Assembly: GCF_030936135.1 (NCBI RefSeq)
Contig: NC_082604.1
Span: 1,986,501-2,050,500 of the forward strand
Length of the DNA: 64,000 nucleotides
Source: Gavia stellata
Lineage: Eukaryota; Chordata; Aves; Gaviiformes; Gaviidae
Direction: 5' to 3'
Shown: piece after piece, positions 24,701-36,912 of the stretch
How the letters are laid out: each line of letters starts with the position of its first letter
Position numbering within the stretch: position 1 is the stretch's first letter
Translations under genes and position numbers: made by a program
The notes under the pieces: generated by a model
The model's database searches: none
Seen by the model: the letters and a program-made list of their open reading frames with translations, nothing else
Told to the model about the DNA's origin: nothing

Positions 24701-27700
24701 TGTTAGTCATTCGAAGCTGATCATAGGTGGTTCATGGTTCTGGCTCAGCAGCCTTAAACAGCACAGGATAAAAACCTTTCATTCTTGACATGCTGTTGCA
24801 TTCGTACTGTGCTCAGCGTGTACAAATTCCATTGGCATGTAATTCACTGATTTGGTACGAGAGCTGATCAGGAACAGAAAAATACTGATAAAAAGATATC
24901 AAATATATCAGGTGACTTTCATTCCATCAAGCCTGAAAAGAAACTACGTTGGTGGATTTATTAAAAAATATACCAATGCACTTGAAATCAGGAATTTAAG
25001 GAACTTCCACCTTTGGTTTTTAATTTTTTTCCTTTGTCTATTATCTGTTGAAAAAAACCCTGAAAATACTAACACCAAGAACTCAAACTCGATTAGCACG
25101 GATATGGCTAATGCAAACAGCGTCTGTCCAAAGACCGCCAAGTCCACCTTACTGCAGCAGCAGGAGGACCTATGGATGGACTTCAGTACTTTGCCCAGCT
25201 GAGGAACAGCCAAAAGGTTACCACCACAAGATGATTTTGAAGCAGCAAGAGCAGCCCGGTCTGCTCCAGAGACCTGAGCAGTGTAGACGTGAGCTGCTCT
25301 GCTCCACTCGGGATCAGTTTTGGGGATTAGATATAACTCCTGCTGCTGGACAGAGGGAAAGTGCTGTTCTGGGAGATATTACAGCAGCTCCTTGCCATGA
25401 ACGGGTGTTTCCTACTCAGGACTTTTCACTTACCCTTTGCTCCTAATCTTTAATCTTCACTTAGATGTTCTTAATCTTCACTTAATCTTTGTTCTTCCAT
25501 GACACCGACCTCCTAATGGGGGATGTGAGGAAGAAGCAGGATTGACAGGTAAAACAACCAGGCTGCAAGGGACATTTCCCCAGCAAAGCGGCGTTATCCT
25601 TGGCAGATCTGGGTGGAGAAGACAGTGTTGGTTCAACTCCCTTTATCTCCTTGTACCTCCTTGTGCTCTTTTCAGATCCTTTTTCAAATGTAATTTGAAA
25701 AACTACCAGATTTGCCACTTGGTTGTGACTTCAAAATCTAGAGTATTATGTGGCTGTAGTGCTGGTGCTGTAACCCACCTGTGTCTGCAATGATCAATAA
25801 ACCCTTCTGAAGGATTTCTCTGTTTTTTTTTCTTTTCTCTTTTCCACAATACCTGTTTTTTTATTCGCCACCCTTGCAGTAAGTTGACTGTGGTCGGTTC
25901 ACTACAGCTGCTGCTGTGTTTTGGCTCCCTTTGCTCTGCTTCACTAATTCTGTGGGGATTTTTTTTCAGAAAGGAGGAAGGCGAGAGGAAGCTTTCTCAC
26001 CCACCTCGAGTGTAATGTTCTGCCCTTTTTGCATGTTTTTTTGCTCCCTTCATAAGGGAGGGACATATCACCCTGATCCCTTTGGGCTCCTTCCTGTGAA
26101 TCTCACAGCATCGCACGCTCTACAGAAAGAGGCGTAACATTTAACTTTGATTATACGCAAATCAGCAGGATCCCGATTCCCTTGTAAATGTATTCATATG
26201 ATGTGTATTATTGACAAAAGGAACTGATAATAACGGTCTCTGCAGAGCACTGTGAGCAGTGGAAATTGCTCCTTGTTTTGGCATTTCAGCTGTAACCAGG
26301 GACTAGCTCTGTCGACACAGCAAAGCACTAAAATCCGGACTGCAACAGTACAGCAATGCTGCTGTGCCATTTCTGCCTTGGTATAATGACAGCTTATAAA
26401 ACAAAGGAAAGAAATACTGACAGAGCTCCTGCACAGGAGCGAAGAAGAGTCTGAAGAAAGAAGTCTTCCACGTATCTGGTGCCCTTTGCCTCTTCACTCC
26501 TCATTTTTAGTCCACACAGTAAATCGAATATTTGTTCTACCCAATTCGGTATGAGGACAGCAAGCTGCTCCAATGAGATTAGCTTTTAATAACATAGCAA
26601 TTTGCTATATAAATAACTTGCAAGTTCTTGAATTAATGCTTTCTATGTCTTAAATTGACATGATAGGGATGTAATTTTAAGCTATTGTTTATTGAAGTGG
26701 CCCGGTTTGATTTCCTTTCACTGTGTTGAGAATTCGTATTTGTTGGGTTAGACGGGTCTTGGCTGTCGTTAAATCCCTCATCCTGGTCAGGTCACTGGAC
26801 ATATGTGATGTCCCAAGGTGGCTTTGGGAGCGCTTGCTGTGGTGTCCATACAGGTCTCCAGTGAAACAGTGCTAGTGCTGGTGTGATCTTATGGGAAAAT
26901 ATCTGCAGGTAGGGATTGTAGGGAGCAGGAGCTTTCCAGAAAGTCCTCTCCAAAGCTCTTTTCCAGAATTTCTGCAGAAGCTCCTCTGTCAACTTGGCAC
27001 AAACAGTGCCTCAGGACTGCCCATCTCCTTCACTGGCTCTGGTGGTGTCTTGTAGACAGCGGTGTTCCTTTTGGCTGGCTCTTCAGAGGGACTGAAGAGG
27101 ATGCTTCCCAAAGAGAAGACCAAGCCTCTGACAGAGGTCTATGATGACATGCCTGTCTCCATGATGACAAGAGTTTTTTATTAGCTTCTACCAAACCACG
27201 GCATTTCCTGCCAACTTCTAAACAATGATCCCATCCAGTGTTGCTGAGCCCAGAGCGGTGACGGTTGCACAGAGGGAATGTCCTGTGGGTAGAAGAGCTG
27301 CTGGAGGGCTGCCATGAGTAGAGCATCCTCTGAACCACAACATGGTCAAGCTTGCCATGATGCTAAGTTACGTTGGAGCAGTTACAGGAACAGCTTGCCA
27401 TCCAGAAACGATGGCTGAGACATTCTCAAACAAGTGGGGCTTTCCTGAGAACACCCCAGTGGCTGCCCTGAAAGCATGCTTGCCCTTCCCTGCCACACAC
27501 TGGGCAGGAGGGAGCGGAGCCCATCTCCAGGAGTGCTGACCACCTCTCTGGTGATACCAGGAAGATAAAACAAGTTCTCTGAATACCTCCCCTAAATCCA
27601 TCCTGCTCCTTCTACCTCATTTAACAGCTTTTCCTCACCAGGATGGTGCTTGGTAGGGATCGGCTTCTGGACTACATAAAACTGCTGTCAGCAGATACCA

Positions 27701-30050
27701 CCGTTACAAGTGGGGTAGCACCAAGAGAGGTGGCTCTGGTCGCCCTCCCAGCTGCAGCAGTGATTGCCAAGACTCAAGAGGAGGGTGTCCGTATGGGCAC
27801 TGCCATCTGCACAGGGATGTTAGTGAGTACTGCTGTGGCCAACGGAGGAAGTAACTGCTGATAACCATGACAGCAGACACCCCATAGGTGATGATGGTGA
27901 CAAACGTGAAGGTGCTGGCAGCAATGACGATACTCAGGATTACTACCAGCAGCACTTCTTGTCATCATCATCAGTGGCATCTCCCACCTCCTTCAAACTC
28001 CCTTTGCCGTGACTCACACACCAACAGCAATCCCATAGCATGTCCAGGGAAGGGTTGGTTTAGTAGCCAGAACGCTCGGGGGTTCAGACACCTCTTTCTA
28101 AAGCTGCTGTGGGCATTACAAATAAGCCGTGAGACCCTGCATGGAGGAATCACGGGTCACAGCAAAGCTATTGATCAGAAAGAGAGCTGTGTCACAGAAA
28201 TGAGAAAATACACGTAAGGACTATGTGATAAAAATGGCTTTCCTGGACTCCAAAATGCAGTTTAACAAGCGATAATAGGTTTGTTATTTAAAACACTGAG
28301 ATAGAGCTGGGAAGAGAACATGTGGCTACCGCATAGTGCAGGCCAAACTGAAGACACTCTAGATATGAGCCCAAGTGTACGAAGAGCTTTTCGCTCTCTT
28401 GCTCACGCGGAGCCGTAAAACGAGCACAACCCGCCACCAGGAATTAACGGGCAAGTACGAGACAAGCTGAGAGCCTGGGGGGCTCACAGTGGGGAGTTTC
28501 AATCTCTGCACCAGAGCCTTGAAAGATCTGTTAGGTGACGCTGCAGGGCTGTGAGCAGGACGTGGACACGCCAGGGACTGTAGGTGATCCTATGCAGCCT
28601 TACGAGGCCGTGTGGTCCCAGACCTCAGTGGCTCTTTTGCTTTTCCCTCCAAGCTGTTACTTTACTGCACTTGACATGTCTATATGCATTATTTAAGCTC
28701 TCTCCTTTTTGAAAGACCGGGGAGGAGGTTTGCCTGAGACTACTATTGATACTACTTGCAATATTAAACCGGGAATTAAAATCGATTTGATTTAATTAAC
28801 CTGAACGAAACAATCTTTTGTGCATGTTTCAGTTGCAGGAGAGCCGTCAGAGCAGACACGTATCTTTAAACTGACTGAACTGTACTTTTGTCAGCAAGAT
28901 GAGTACGAAAATCTTTCTGTGGTACCTAGAGAAGAGTCCTTAATCTACTCAGCCTGTTTCAGGGGGGACTTTGCTGCCGGCAGCGCAGCAAAGCATGGCT
29001 GGAGCTGGGATTGTGCAGCCAGGCAGTTGGAAGCATACTTGGGTGTTTCCATATCCCACTGGAAGTGAAAGCAGCCCGGGATTTGGAGAACAAAAGTACA
29101 TTGCTGTTCCTCCCACGACGCCGAGGATTCGGATCCTGCCGCTGCCTTCACCGACACATGGCCCGAGCGGCCAAATCCCGTGTGTCAGCAGCCACCTCAC
29201 GTCAGCTGGCCTGCGACCAGCTCCACACAGAAAAGTCAAGAACTCCAAAAATCGCTTCAACTGCCTCCAGGTGCTTGTATATCCAACTCTAAAAACCTCT
29301 GTGCAACACCTGCGCTCCGGCCTCCCAGCCTGAGGTCCCGGCTAGCTGCCCATGGGCGTGACGGCAGCCCAGTGCTGAGAGACAGAAAGAAGAAAATGCA
29401 GAGGGATCATCTGCCTAACCTGCTTATCCCACATTTTTCCTGAAAAGCGCATGCCCATTGATCCCAACAAATGCATCTCTCGGCCCTTCGCTAGCCCAAA
29501 AAACACCAGCATAAACAACTAGTTATCCACCGGCCCCCATCCTGCGGTTGTTTCTGTTGCTGAATAAGGCAGAAACACGTAGGAAAACATCGGGAAGCTC
29601 CGCATTAACCCCTATTTTGGACTGTAAGTTTTTGCTAACCGCTCCACTTCTCCGGGCCTTGTCGTTTCAGCTATCGCCCTCCGACCACCGAAGCTGCGTG
29701 TTGAGCCCCCGAAGGTAAAAATTGAGATACATCAGAGCCATTTTACCCCAAAACGTGGAGGAGGAGGACTGGCCTTGGGGCTGATGGTGTCAGTGCAGTC
29801 AGCAGCGCTACCTGTACTTCTATATATTAATATAGAAGGCGGTGTAGGAATATGTATAGGCTTTTATTTACGCACTTCATATTGTATATATTGATATAGG
29901 GGTATATACGCTCACGTGTAAAGTTAGTTAGAAATACATATCCATAAAGATGTAGCTATACGTACGAAGCATTCTCTAATACGATGTCATGAAATGACTA
30001 ATACAATTTACACGTAAATATGAAGTAATTAAATAAAACCGCACCCCGGG
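21760..30050. other. About 8 kb with no recognised gene
   Basis: Between the TRA2B CpG island and the CFAP410 promoter I see no frame with a domain I recognise and no CR1. Open frames reach about 130 codons (for example 24852-25202 and 25048-25446, + strand), but they overlap in different frames and look like chance. A short tandem motif (tcttaatcttcacttaatct and variants) lies at about 25446-25492. A TA-rich block with repeated tatata motifs lies at about 29819-29960. A lncRNA or enhancers could be here, but the sequence alone does not show it. Confidence 0.5.
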
Positions 30051-30059
30051 GAGCTTCAG

Positions 30060-30540
30060 GGCACCCAGCCCAGTGCAGGCAAGGCAGCTAAACTCAGAGC
30101 GGGCAGAGCCCGAGGAGCAGACCCGGGGGGGCGGATGGCGGGTCCCCGGCCCACGGCCTGCCCTCCCCGGGCGCCCTCCCGCCCGCCGGCCCGGCAGGCA
30201 GGGTGGGGAGGGGAAGGCTGGGCAATCCCCCGTAGAGCTCCGGTGCCAGGGCCCGGCCCGGCCCGCCCCGGCCGGGAGGAGCCTGCGCGGGCGGCGGGGC
30301 CCGCCCCTGGCGACGGCGGTGGCGGCGGCGGCGCCGGGGCCCGGCCCGGCCATGAGGCTGACGCGGGCGGCCGTGCTGGCGCGGGCCAAGGCCGCCGCGC
30401 TCGACGGCGTCCGCCGCCTCAACTGCTGGTGGGCGCCGGCGGGGAACGGCCCGGGGCCGGGCGGGCCCGGCGGGAGGCGGGGCGGGCGGCTGGGCCTGGG
30501 GGGACCGGCAGGCCGGGGGAACAGGCGGGGCTGGGGTTAG
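30060..30540 (+). promoter_or_regulatory. CFAP410: CpG island and promoter of CFAP410
   Basis: GC- and CpG-dense sequence around the CFAP410 start codon (30352), rising sharply from the AT-rich block at 29.8-30.0 kb. It runs directly into the G-rich minisatellite of intron 1. No TATA box is evident. Confidence 0.7.
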
Positions 30541-33500
30541 GGGACAGGCAGGGCTGGGTGGGGGGGACGGGGACAGGCAGGGCTGGGGACGGGGGACAGG
30601 GACAGGCAGGTCTGGGGACGGGGGACAGGCAGGGCTGGGGTTAGGGGGGACAAGCAGGGCTGGGGTTGGGGTGACAGGCAGGGCTGGGGTTGGGGCACAG
30701 GCAGGGCTGGGGTTAGGGGGCACAGGCAGGGCTGGGGTTGGGGTACAGGCAGGGCTGGGGTTAGGGGGGACAGGCAGGGCTGGGGTTAGGGGGCACAGGC
30801 AGGGCTGGGGTTAGGGGGGACGGGCAGGGCTGGGGTTAGGGGGCACAGGCAGGGCTGGGGTTAGGGGGCACAGGCAGGGCTGGGGTTAGGGGGGACGGGC
30901 AGGGCTGGGGTTGGGGTACAGGCAGGGCTGGGGTTAGGGGGGACAGGCAGGGCTGGGGTTAGGGGGCACAGGCAGGGCTGGGGTTAGGGGGGACGGGCAG
31001 GGCTGGGGTTGGGGTACAGGCAGGGCTGGGGTTAGGGGGGACAGGCAGGGCTGGGGTTGGGGTACAGGCAGGGCTGGGGTTAGGGGGCACAGGCAGGGTT
31101 GGGAGACACAGGCAGGGCTGGGGTTAGGGGGGATGGGCAGGGCTGGGGTTGGGGTACAGGCAGGGCTGGGGTTAGGGGGCACAGGCAGGGCTGGGGTTGG
31201 GGCACAGGCAGGGCTGGGGTTGGGGTACAGGCAGGGCTGGGGTTAGGGGGACAGGCAGGGCTGGGTGGGGCGGGATGAGGACGGGCAGGGCTGGGGTTAG
31301 GGGGTACAGGCAGGGCTGGGGTTAGGGGGCACAGGCAGGGTTGGGAGACACAGGCAGGGCTGGGGTTAGGGGGGATGGGCAGGGCTGGGGTTGGGGTACA
31401 GGCAGGGGTGGGGTTAGGGGGGACAGGCAGGGCTGGGGTTAGGGGGCACAGGCAGGGTTGGGAGACACAGGCAGGGCTGGGGTTAGGGGGGATGGGCAGG
31501 GCTGGGGTTGGGGTACAGGCAGGGGTGGGGTTAGGGGGGACAGGCAGGGCTGGGGTTGGGGTACAGGCAGGGCTGGGGTTAGGGGGCACAGGCAGGGTTG
31601 GGGGACACAGGCAGGGCTGGGGTTAGGGGGCACAGGCAGGGCTGGGGTTGGGGTACAGGCAGGGCTGGGGTTAGCGGGGGTGGGCAGGGCTGGGGAGGGG
31701 GGGACGGGTAGGGCTGGGGTTGGGGGGCACAGGCAGGGTTGGGGGGCACAGGCAGGGCTGGGGTTGGGGGGCACGGGCAGGGCTGGGGTTAGGGGGGACG
31801 GGCAGGGCTGGGGTTAGGGGGGACAGGCAGGGCTGGGGTTAGGGGGCACAGGCAGGGTTGGGGGACACAGGCAGGGCTGGGGTTAGGGGGCACAGGCGGG
31901 GCTGGGGTTGGGGTACAGGCAGGGCTGGGGTTAGCAGGGACGGGCAGGGCTGGGGTTAGGGGGGACGGGCAGGGCTGGGGTTAGGAGGGACAGGCAGGCC
32001 TGGGTGAGGGGACAGGCGGCCTGGATGGTGTCAAAACAACCAGGCCCACGGTGGGCAGTGTCAGAGCAGCTTTGGTGGGGACAGGATGGGGGCCCGGGGC
32101 GGTGGGTGGGTGGCTGGGCCCTGCCGTGCTCCCAGTGACCCCCCGCTCTCCTCCCGCAGGGGCAGCCACCTGACGGATGTAAGTACCCCGCAGCCCGCTC
32201 CCATCCTGCCAGGACGAGCCAGCGAGGAGGGGCCCCACAGCTCCCGGTTCCCATCGTCGAGCCCCAGCCTGTGGCCCGTGCGGTGCTGCCGGAGGGAAGC
32301 GTTGGCGTGGGCCGGCAGCCGGAGCTGGGAGGGGATGGGGTTGATGGGGCACTGAGGAGGACGCAGGTCTGGGTTTGGGCTGGCCCAGTGCCAGCGAGCT
32401 GCAGTGCTTTTCAGGATTGATTGGCATCTTATTAAAAAAAAAAAAAAGAGGTTGCTGTTGTTTCCAGTGAGCGCTTGGAAAATTCCTCTCCAAGGCTGTG
32501 CACGGACCCCTGGAGAGCAGGACCCTGAGTCCTACCTCGTCTGCTTGGGACTTTGGATGACGTACTCTCGTTAGGAGAGGGCTGTCTGGGGTAAGAGGGA
32601 TCCTTTTTTGTGTGCGGTGGCTGGAAACCAGCACGGAGGCTGCAGAGTTGCTGGAGCAGAAGAGCGACATGATGCTGGCTGGTGTCTGCGCTGCCGCTCC
32701 TGGGCGGAGCAGGCAGAGAAGCTGCTGAGTCTGCACTGACTGTGGCAGCAAATCTCTCTGGTGGTATTAAGCTTGGGTTAAACTGAAGCAAACCTCAATT
32801 CCTGTTCTTGCTTTTATCTTGCTTGTTTGTGATGTAAATTGCTCTTATTTATATTTTTTTTCTGGGAGTGCCAACTTGCTGTTTCTGTCTTTTCCTGCCC
32901 AGATATCGATATGCCGGGATTTGCCCAACATCGAGGTGATCACGTTCAGGTGAATGTCAGGCTGCCAGCCTTGAAGAGGGCAGGGGAAATCGAATTGCCC
33001 TTCTTGTGGGGCTGTGGCTTGGCCCTTGATTTCTTACCGCCTTTCTGTGGTTGTGTGTCTGAGCTGCCTGGCTCTTCATGCCTGATTTCTCAAGCGGCAG
33101 AGATGCAGAAATGATTATTCTTCTGCTAGCTCCTCTGCACCTTTCCCTTTGCTACTCGAGAAAATAATCCCTGTTTCAAGAAGTGTTAAAACCTGTTGGG
33201 ATTGTTGCTCCCTAAGTCCTATTCCGTAGTTCAGATGGGATCTTCTGGACCTCTGTATGGGGCCAGCTTGCACAATACTCGTTGAAGTGCTTCTTGGATC
33301 TCACAGAGCTTTTCATTTCCATAAGCCTCCCTCCAACACACCCATCCTTCACCTGTCCTGGGGATCCCACGGGGCCAATGCTATCTGCGAATTTGAGCTT
33401 TTTAGCTTGGAAATCTTCTACTGGCTCTCCTTCAGTGCGTCTGAGGAGCTGCCACAGAGAAGGGTGGAAATGTGATGGGTGTTTGGGGGAAGCAAAGGCT

Positions 33501-36500
33501 GTTTGTCATCTTCAGCAGAGAGGAGAGCCTGTTTTTTTAATTCTTTTCTCTGCTTAGAAAGATGAAACGCTATCTTTTCGTTCTGTGCAAAGCCATGGGC
33601 CCCTGAATGCCTCTTGCTGTGCTGTGCCATGCCGGGGTGAGGCTCCTCAGTGAAGCTGTTGCAGAAAAGGGGGCTGGAAAGCTGCTGTGCTACAGGGCTG
33701 TGCTCCCACCTGAACGGTACAGGCTTACCGGTCTCTGATCCTGTCATCTCTCTTCAGCGTGAATGGCATCTCGGACCTCGAGCCGCTGAATCAGTGCCAG
33801 AATCTGAGTGAACTCTATCTGAGGAAGAACAACATTGCAAGCCTAAATGAGCTCTTCTACCTCAAAAACCTACCCCGGCTGAGGGTCCTGTGGCTGTCTG
33901 AAAATCCCTGTTGTGGGTCGGACCCCCACCGCTACCGAATGACGGTGCTGCGTAACCTACCCAGCCTGCAGAAGCTTGATAACCAAGGTGGGTGTTTGCA
34001 GGTAACCAAACAGCCCCAGGGCCACAGACAGGGTGAACTGGAAACCAGTGACACGTTGGTTCCTCTCGTTAAGGCGTCCTTTGACTCTTCCTTGAGTCAG
34101 GATCTGTTAGAAGTTGAGTGTCCCCTCTGCAAGATCCACTGCTTCTAAGCTGTTTTCTCCCTTCCCTTCCCTGCAGTGCCAGAGTTAACACTAGCTGAGA
34201 GAGCCTCATTATAGCTCAGACAGTACCGCTAATTAGTGGTTTTTTAGAGCTCTCTCCTTTGCTGTGGCAAAAGAAAGATTCTGTAATAGGATCTGCTGTC
34301 GTGTAAAAAAATGAGAAGCTTTTCCATTCCAGCAGGAATTTGGTGGCTTTTGGAGCCTTCTCCAGAGAGAAGAAATAGCAAAGCATGTTTGCATCCCTCC
34401 CTAATATCTTTCCCACTTTGAGAGACTGGTGACGGCTGCCAGCGTTCTCCTGTGCGGGTTTTACCGCAGCAGGAGGATGAAAGCAAAAGGCCAGTACAAA
34501 GGACAATTTTTAGACCAAACCCCTGTGGTATAGCTCTTCAGCAGCAGTACATGCCTCGTTATAGATGCTGTCTTCCTGGGCTGCTGGAGTTCATTGCAGC
34601 AGGGTTTTGTTTTGGCTTTTGCAGCTGTGACAGAGGAAGAACTGTCCCAGGCCCTGGTTGATGGTGAGGAGATCACGGCCCCGCCAGCCAGGAGGAGCAT
34701 GGAGAATGGCTGCTCCGAGTCCACTGAATCCAGCGCTGCTGAATCCACAACAGAGACTGCCAGTGAACTGCTGAACTTCAGTCTGGAGGAGACAAAGTGA
34801 GGGCTTGCTTGTGAGCTGTTAGGATTTCTGGGCTGAACTCGTGTGTAGCATGAAAGGACCCTGCCAGCCAACCATGTTATTCCACGGGCCAGGCCTGCAG
34901 CTGGTGCAGATTCCCGTTGTTCCGGTTACTGTGCTGGGGCTGTGCTGGTTTAAGAGCACTTGTGGGTCTGGTTCTGTATCTGCAAAACAGGCTCTTCTGT
35001 AGGTGGGTACTTATTCTCAAACGTGTCAGCTGCATGTGCAGACAGAGAAGGATCCTCTCTGAAGTGCGAGCTCCAGCCCGTTCCCGCTTAGCTCTGCTTC
35101 TGCGACACGCTTCGGCGCGCCTCAGCGCTGTGGCATGTGGTGTTCAAGTGCGGTGTTACATGGTCTGCAGTCCCAGCTAGCATCGGGCCTGGGAATCTGT
35201 CGTCGCAGGTGGGGCTGCAAGCAGATTCCTTGCGGCAGCGTGCTCGTTTACGTTCTATAGCTGTGAGGCTCTTGCTACACGTGGGAGTTTTGCTTGGGGT
35301 GTTGTAGTCTGTAGGCAGTGGTGGTATGTGAATAGATGTGCCTTGAGTCCTTCAGCTAGATATTTCTTGCATGGTTGCCCACGATTAGAAAGGATTGGCC
35401 TGGCAGAGGAGGGTTCTACCAGCTGGTGCGCGTTGGGGAATGCGGAGCGTTACAGCTCGCAATTAAAACCGCGATTAAAGTGCAGTACGTCTAAATTTGC
35501 AGGACCAGCTAATGTGCACCCAAGAGTATTGACGAGACTGGTTGAAGAACTCTCTAAATCATTCATCAATCATAACACTTGCTCTTCCTCCCCTTCTTTA
35601 GCAAAATTCGAGAGGAGCTTGGTATGAAGCCTGTTCCCAGGGATAAGTTTTCCTCCTTTTCACCTCGAGAGACGGACTGCAACCGAAAGAAGAGAGTGAG
35701 TATCTTGAAAGACCAAATTGCTTTTATCTTTAAGACATCATGCAATGTAAAGAAAGCCCGATGGGGTTTGTCCTCTTGATCTGTCTGCACACGAGCACAT
35801 GTGCGTCCCTTCACTGGGGTTGTGCTAAGAGCTCGTGGTAGCTACGCAGCGGCTGAAATGCAGCCAGCAGGCTGTTGGCTTGGCGGACAAGAGACTGCTG
35901 GATTGAAAGCTCAGGTGGTTCCTCAGACCCCTCCATGGTGTAGCCTTGGGTGAGCCTCATGGATCTTGGCTGTTCAGCTGGGAATTGCTGTCTGCTGGGC
36001 TCAGTGCCGTCACTTCAGTCGGCAGGGTGAGATCTAGACCACATTCTGCCTCATTCTGATATTAGTTGCCTGCAATCTCTCTTTCGTTCGTGTTTTAAAC
36101 ATACTTGAGTGTATTGCTTTGCAGCACCGTGAGTAGTACTGCAGGCTCTGGCCTTTGGGAAAAGAAAATATTAAAGAAGGGGAGATTCAGGTTGGACATT
36201 AGGGAAAATATTTTCCCTAGAAGGGCAGTTATTTAGAGAGGCTGTGGAATCTCTCCCTGGAGTTTTTCAAGACGTGGTTTGACAGCGCCATGGTCTGGTG
36301 TAGTAGTCTTGTGTTGGTGGGAGGTTGGGCTGGGGACCTTCAAGGGTTCCTTCCAGCTCGTGCTTTCATGATTCTACCAGCTCTTCTTATTCGTCAGATC
36401 AGAGGGTTCCTGGCCTTTCCCATCCTCCATGCAGTCACGCTGGAGAGAGAGGGCGGCTGCTCTTGAATGCGCTTTTCCTTACAGAAGCCAGTTGGGAGGG

Positions 36501-36912
36501 TGGCCAGGAGGCAGAGGCATGTGGGCAGTCTGTGCGAGACCGAGACCGGGCGGACGGGTTTGTCCTGCGTTCCATTTAGCCTGTCACATGCAGTCTCTGC
36601 CCATGCTTGCCCTGAGGGCTTGGTTGATCTGTCCCTGTAGCTGCAGGTGGCTGTTGCAAACCACTGCCCGTGGTGGTGGTGTGGTGGTGGTGTTCCTAGA
36701 AAGAGCAGCTCTTTGAAAATCAAGTGTCCTTTTCTGGGCTGGCATTAACATGCTTGTATAAAGCAGTGTCTGTCTTCTCCCAACAGAACAATGTCCTGAA
36801 TGCCATCCTGCTTCTCATGAAGGAACTGGATGCGGAGGGTTTGGAGATCATCCAGCAGACGGTGGGGAGGAGGCTCCAGGCCCTTCGGAAGAAGGAGCTG
36901 CAGGAGGAGTGA
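30352..36912 (+). CDS. CFAP410: Cilia- and flagella-associated protein 410 (C21orf2 orthologue)
   Basis: Leucine-rich-repeat protein of the ciliary base. The family is linked to ciliogenesis and to NEK1 in DNA-damage response, and human mutations cause retinal and skeletal ciliopathy. Exons: 30352-30428, 32160-32178 (only 19 nt), 32903-32949, 33758-33987, 34625-34796, 35602-35695, 36787-36912. They total 765 nt, or 254 residues plus TGA; human has 256. All phases match across GT-AG junctions. Seen: N-terminus [17 protein letters not shown] segments (LNCWGSHLTD, then [40 protein letters not shown]); the LRR cap [20 protein letters not shown]; an acidic Ser/Thr-rich middle; and a conserved C-terminal helix ([20 protein letters not shown]) that in the family mediates oligomerisation. 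Start chosen by homology at the family N-terminus. It is convergent with PFKL. Confidence 0.96.
30537..32005 (+). repeat. G-rich minisatellite in CFAP410 intron 1
   Basis: A tandem array of a 23-26 bp unit close to caggcagggctggggttagg followed by a G run and ca or ga, roughly 55-60 copies over about 1.45 kb. Units differ mainly in ttagggg versus ttgggg and in the cacagg, gacagg or gtacagg linker. A 70-100 bp higher-order repetition is visible where the variant ggttgggagacacagg recurs (31097, 31339, 31457, 31579). Every unit has several runs of three or more G on the transcribed RNA strand, so it could form G-quadruplexes. Proline-rich open frames on the minus strand here (for example 31080-31589) are products of the repeat. 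Confidence 0.95.
36178..36376 (+). mobile_element. CR1 3' fragment in CFAP410 intron 6
   Basis: The plus strand contains the CR1-type sequence gattcaggttggacattagg, then a stretch like gaggctgtggaatctctccc and gtttgacagcgccatggtct. It ends with the CR1-type tail gggttccttccagctcgtgc and ttcatgattct. This matches the last 200 bp of CR1. It is 5'-truncated, sits in the gene's sense orientation between exons 6 and 7, and does not touch a splice site. Confidence 0.85.

Noticed and set aside
27704-27955. Minus-strand frame with a long hydrophobic stretch (ILSIVIAASTFTFVTIITYG)
   Set aside because: The segment is GAT/ATG-rich low-complexity DNA, neighbouring frames are equally open and no family is recognised.
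30934-31774. Minus-strand proline-rich repetitive proteins ([17 protein letters not shown] type)
   Set aside because: Direct translation of the G-rich minisatellite. No start context, homology or gene structure.
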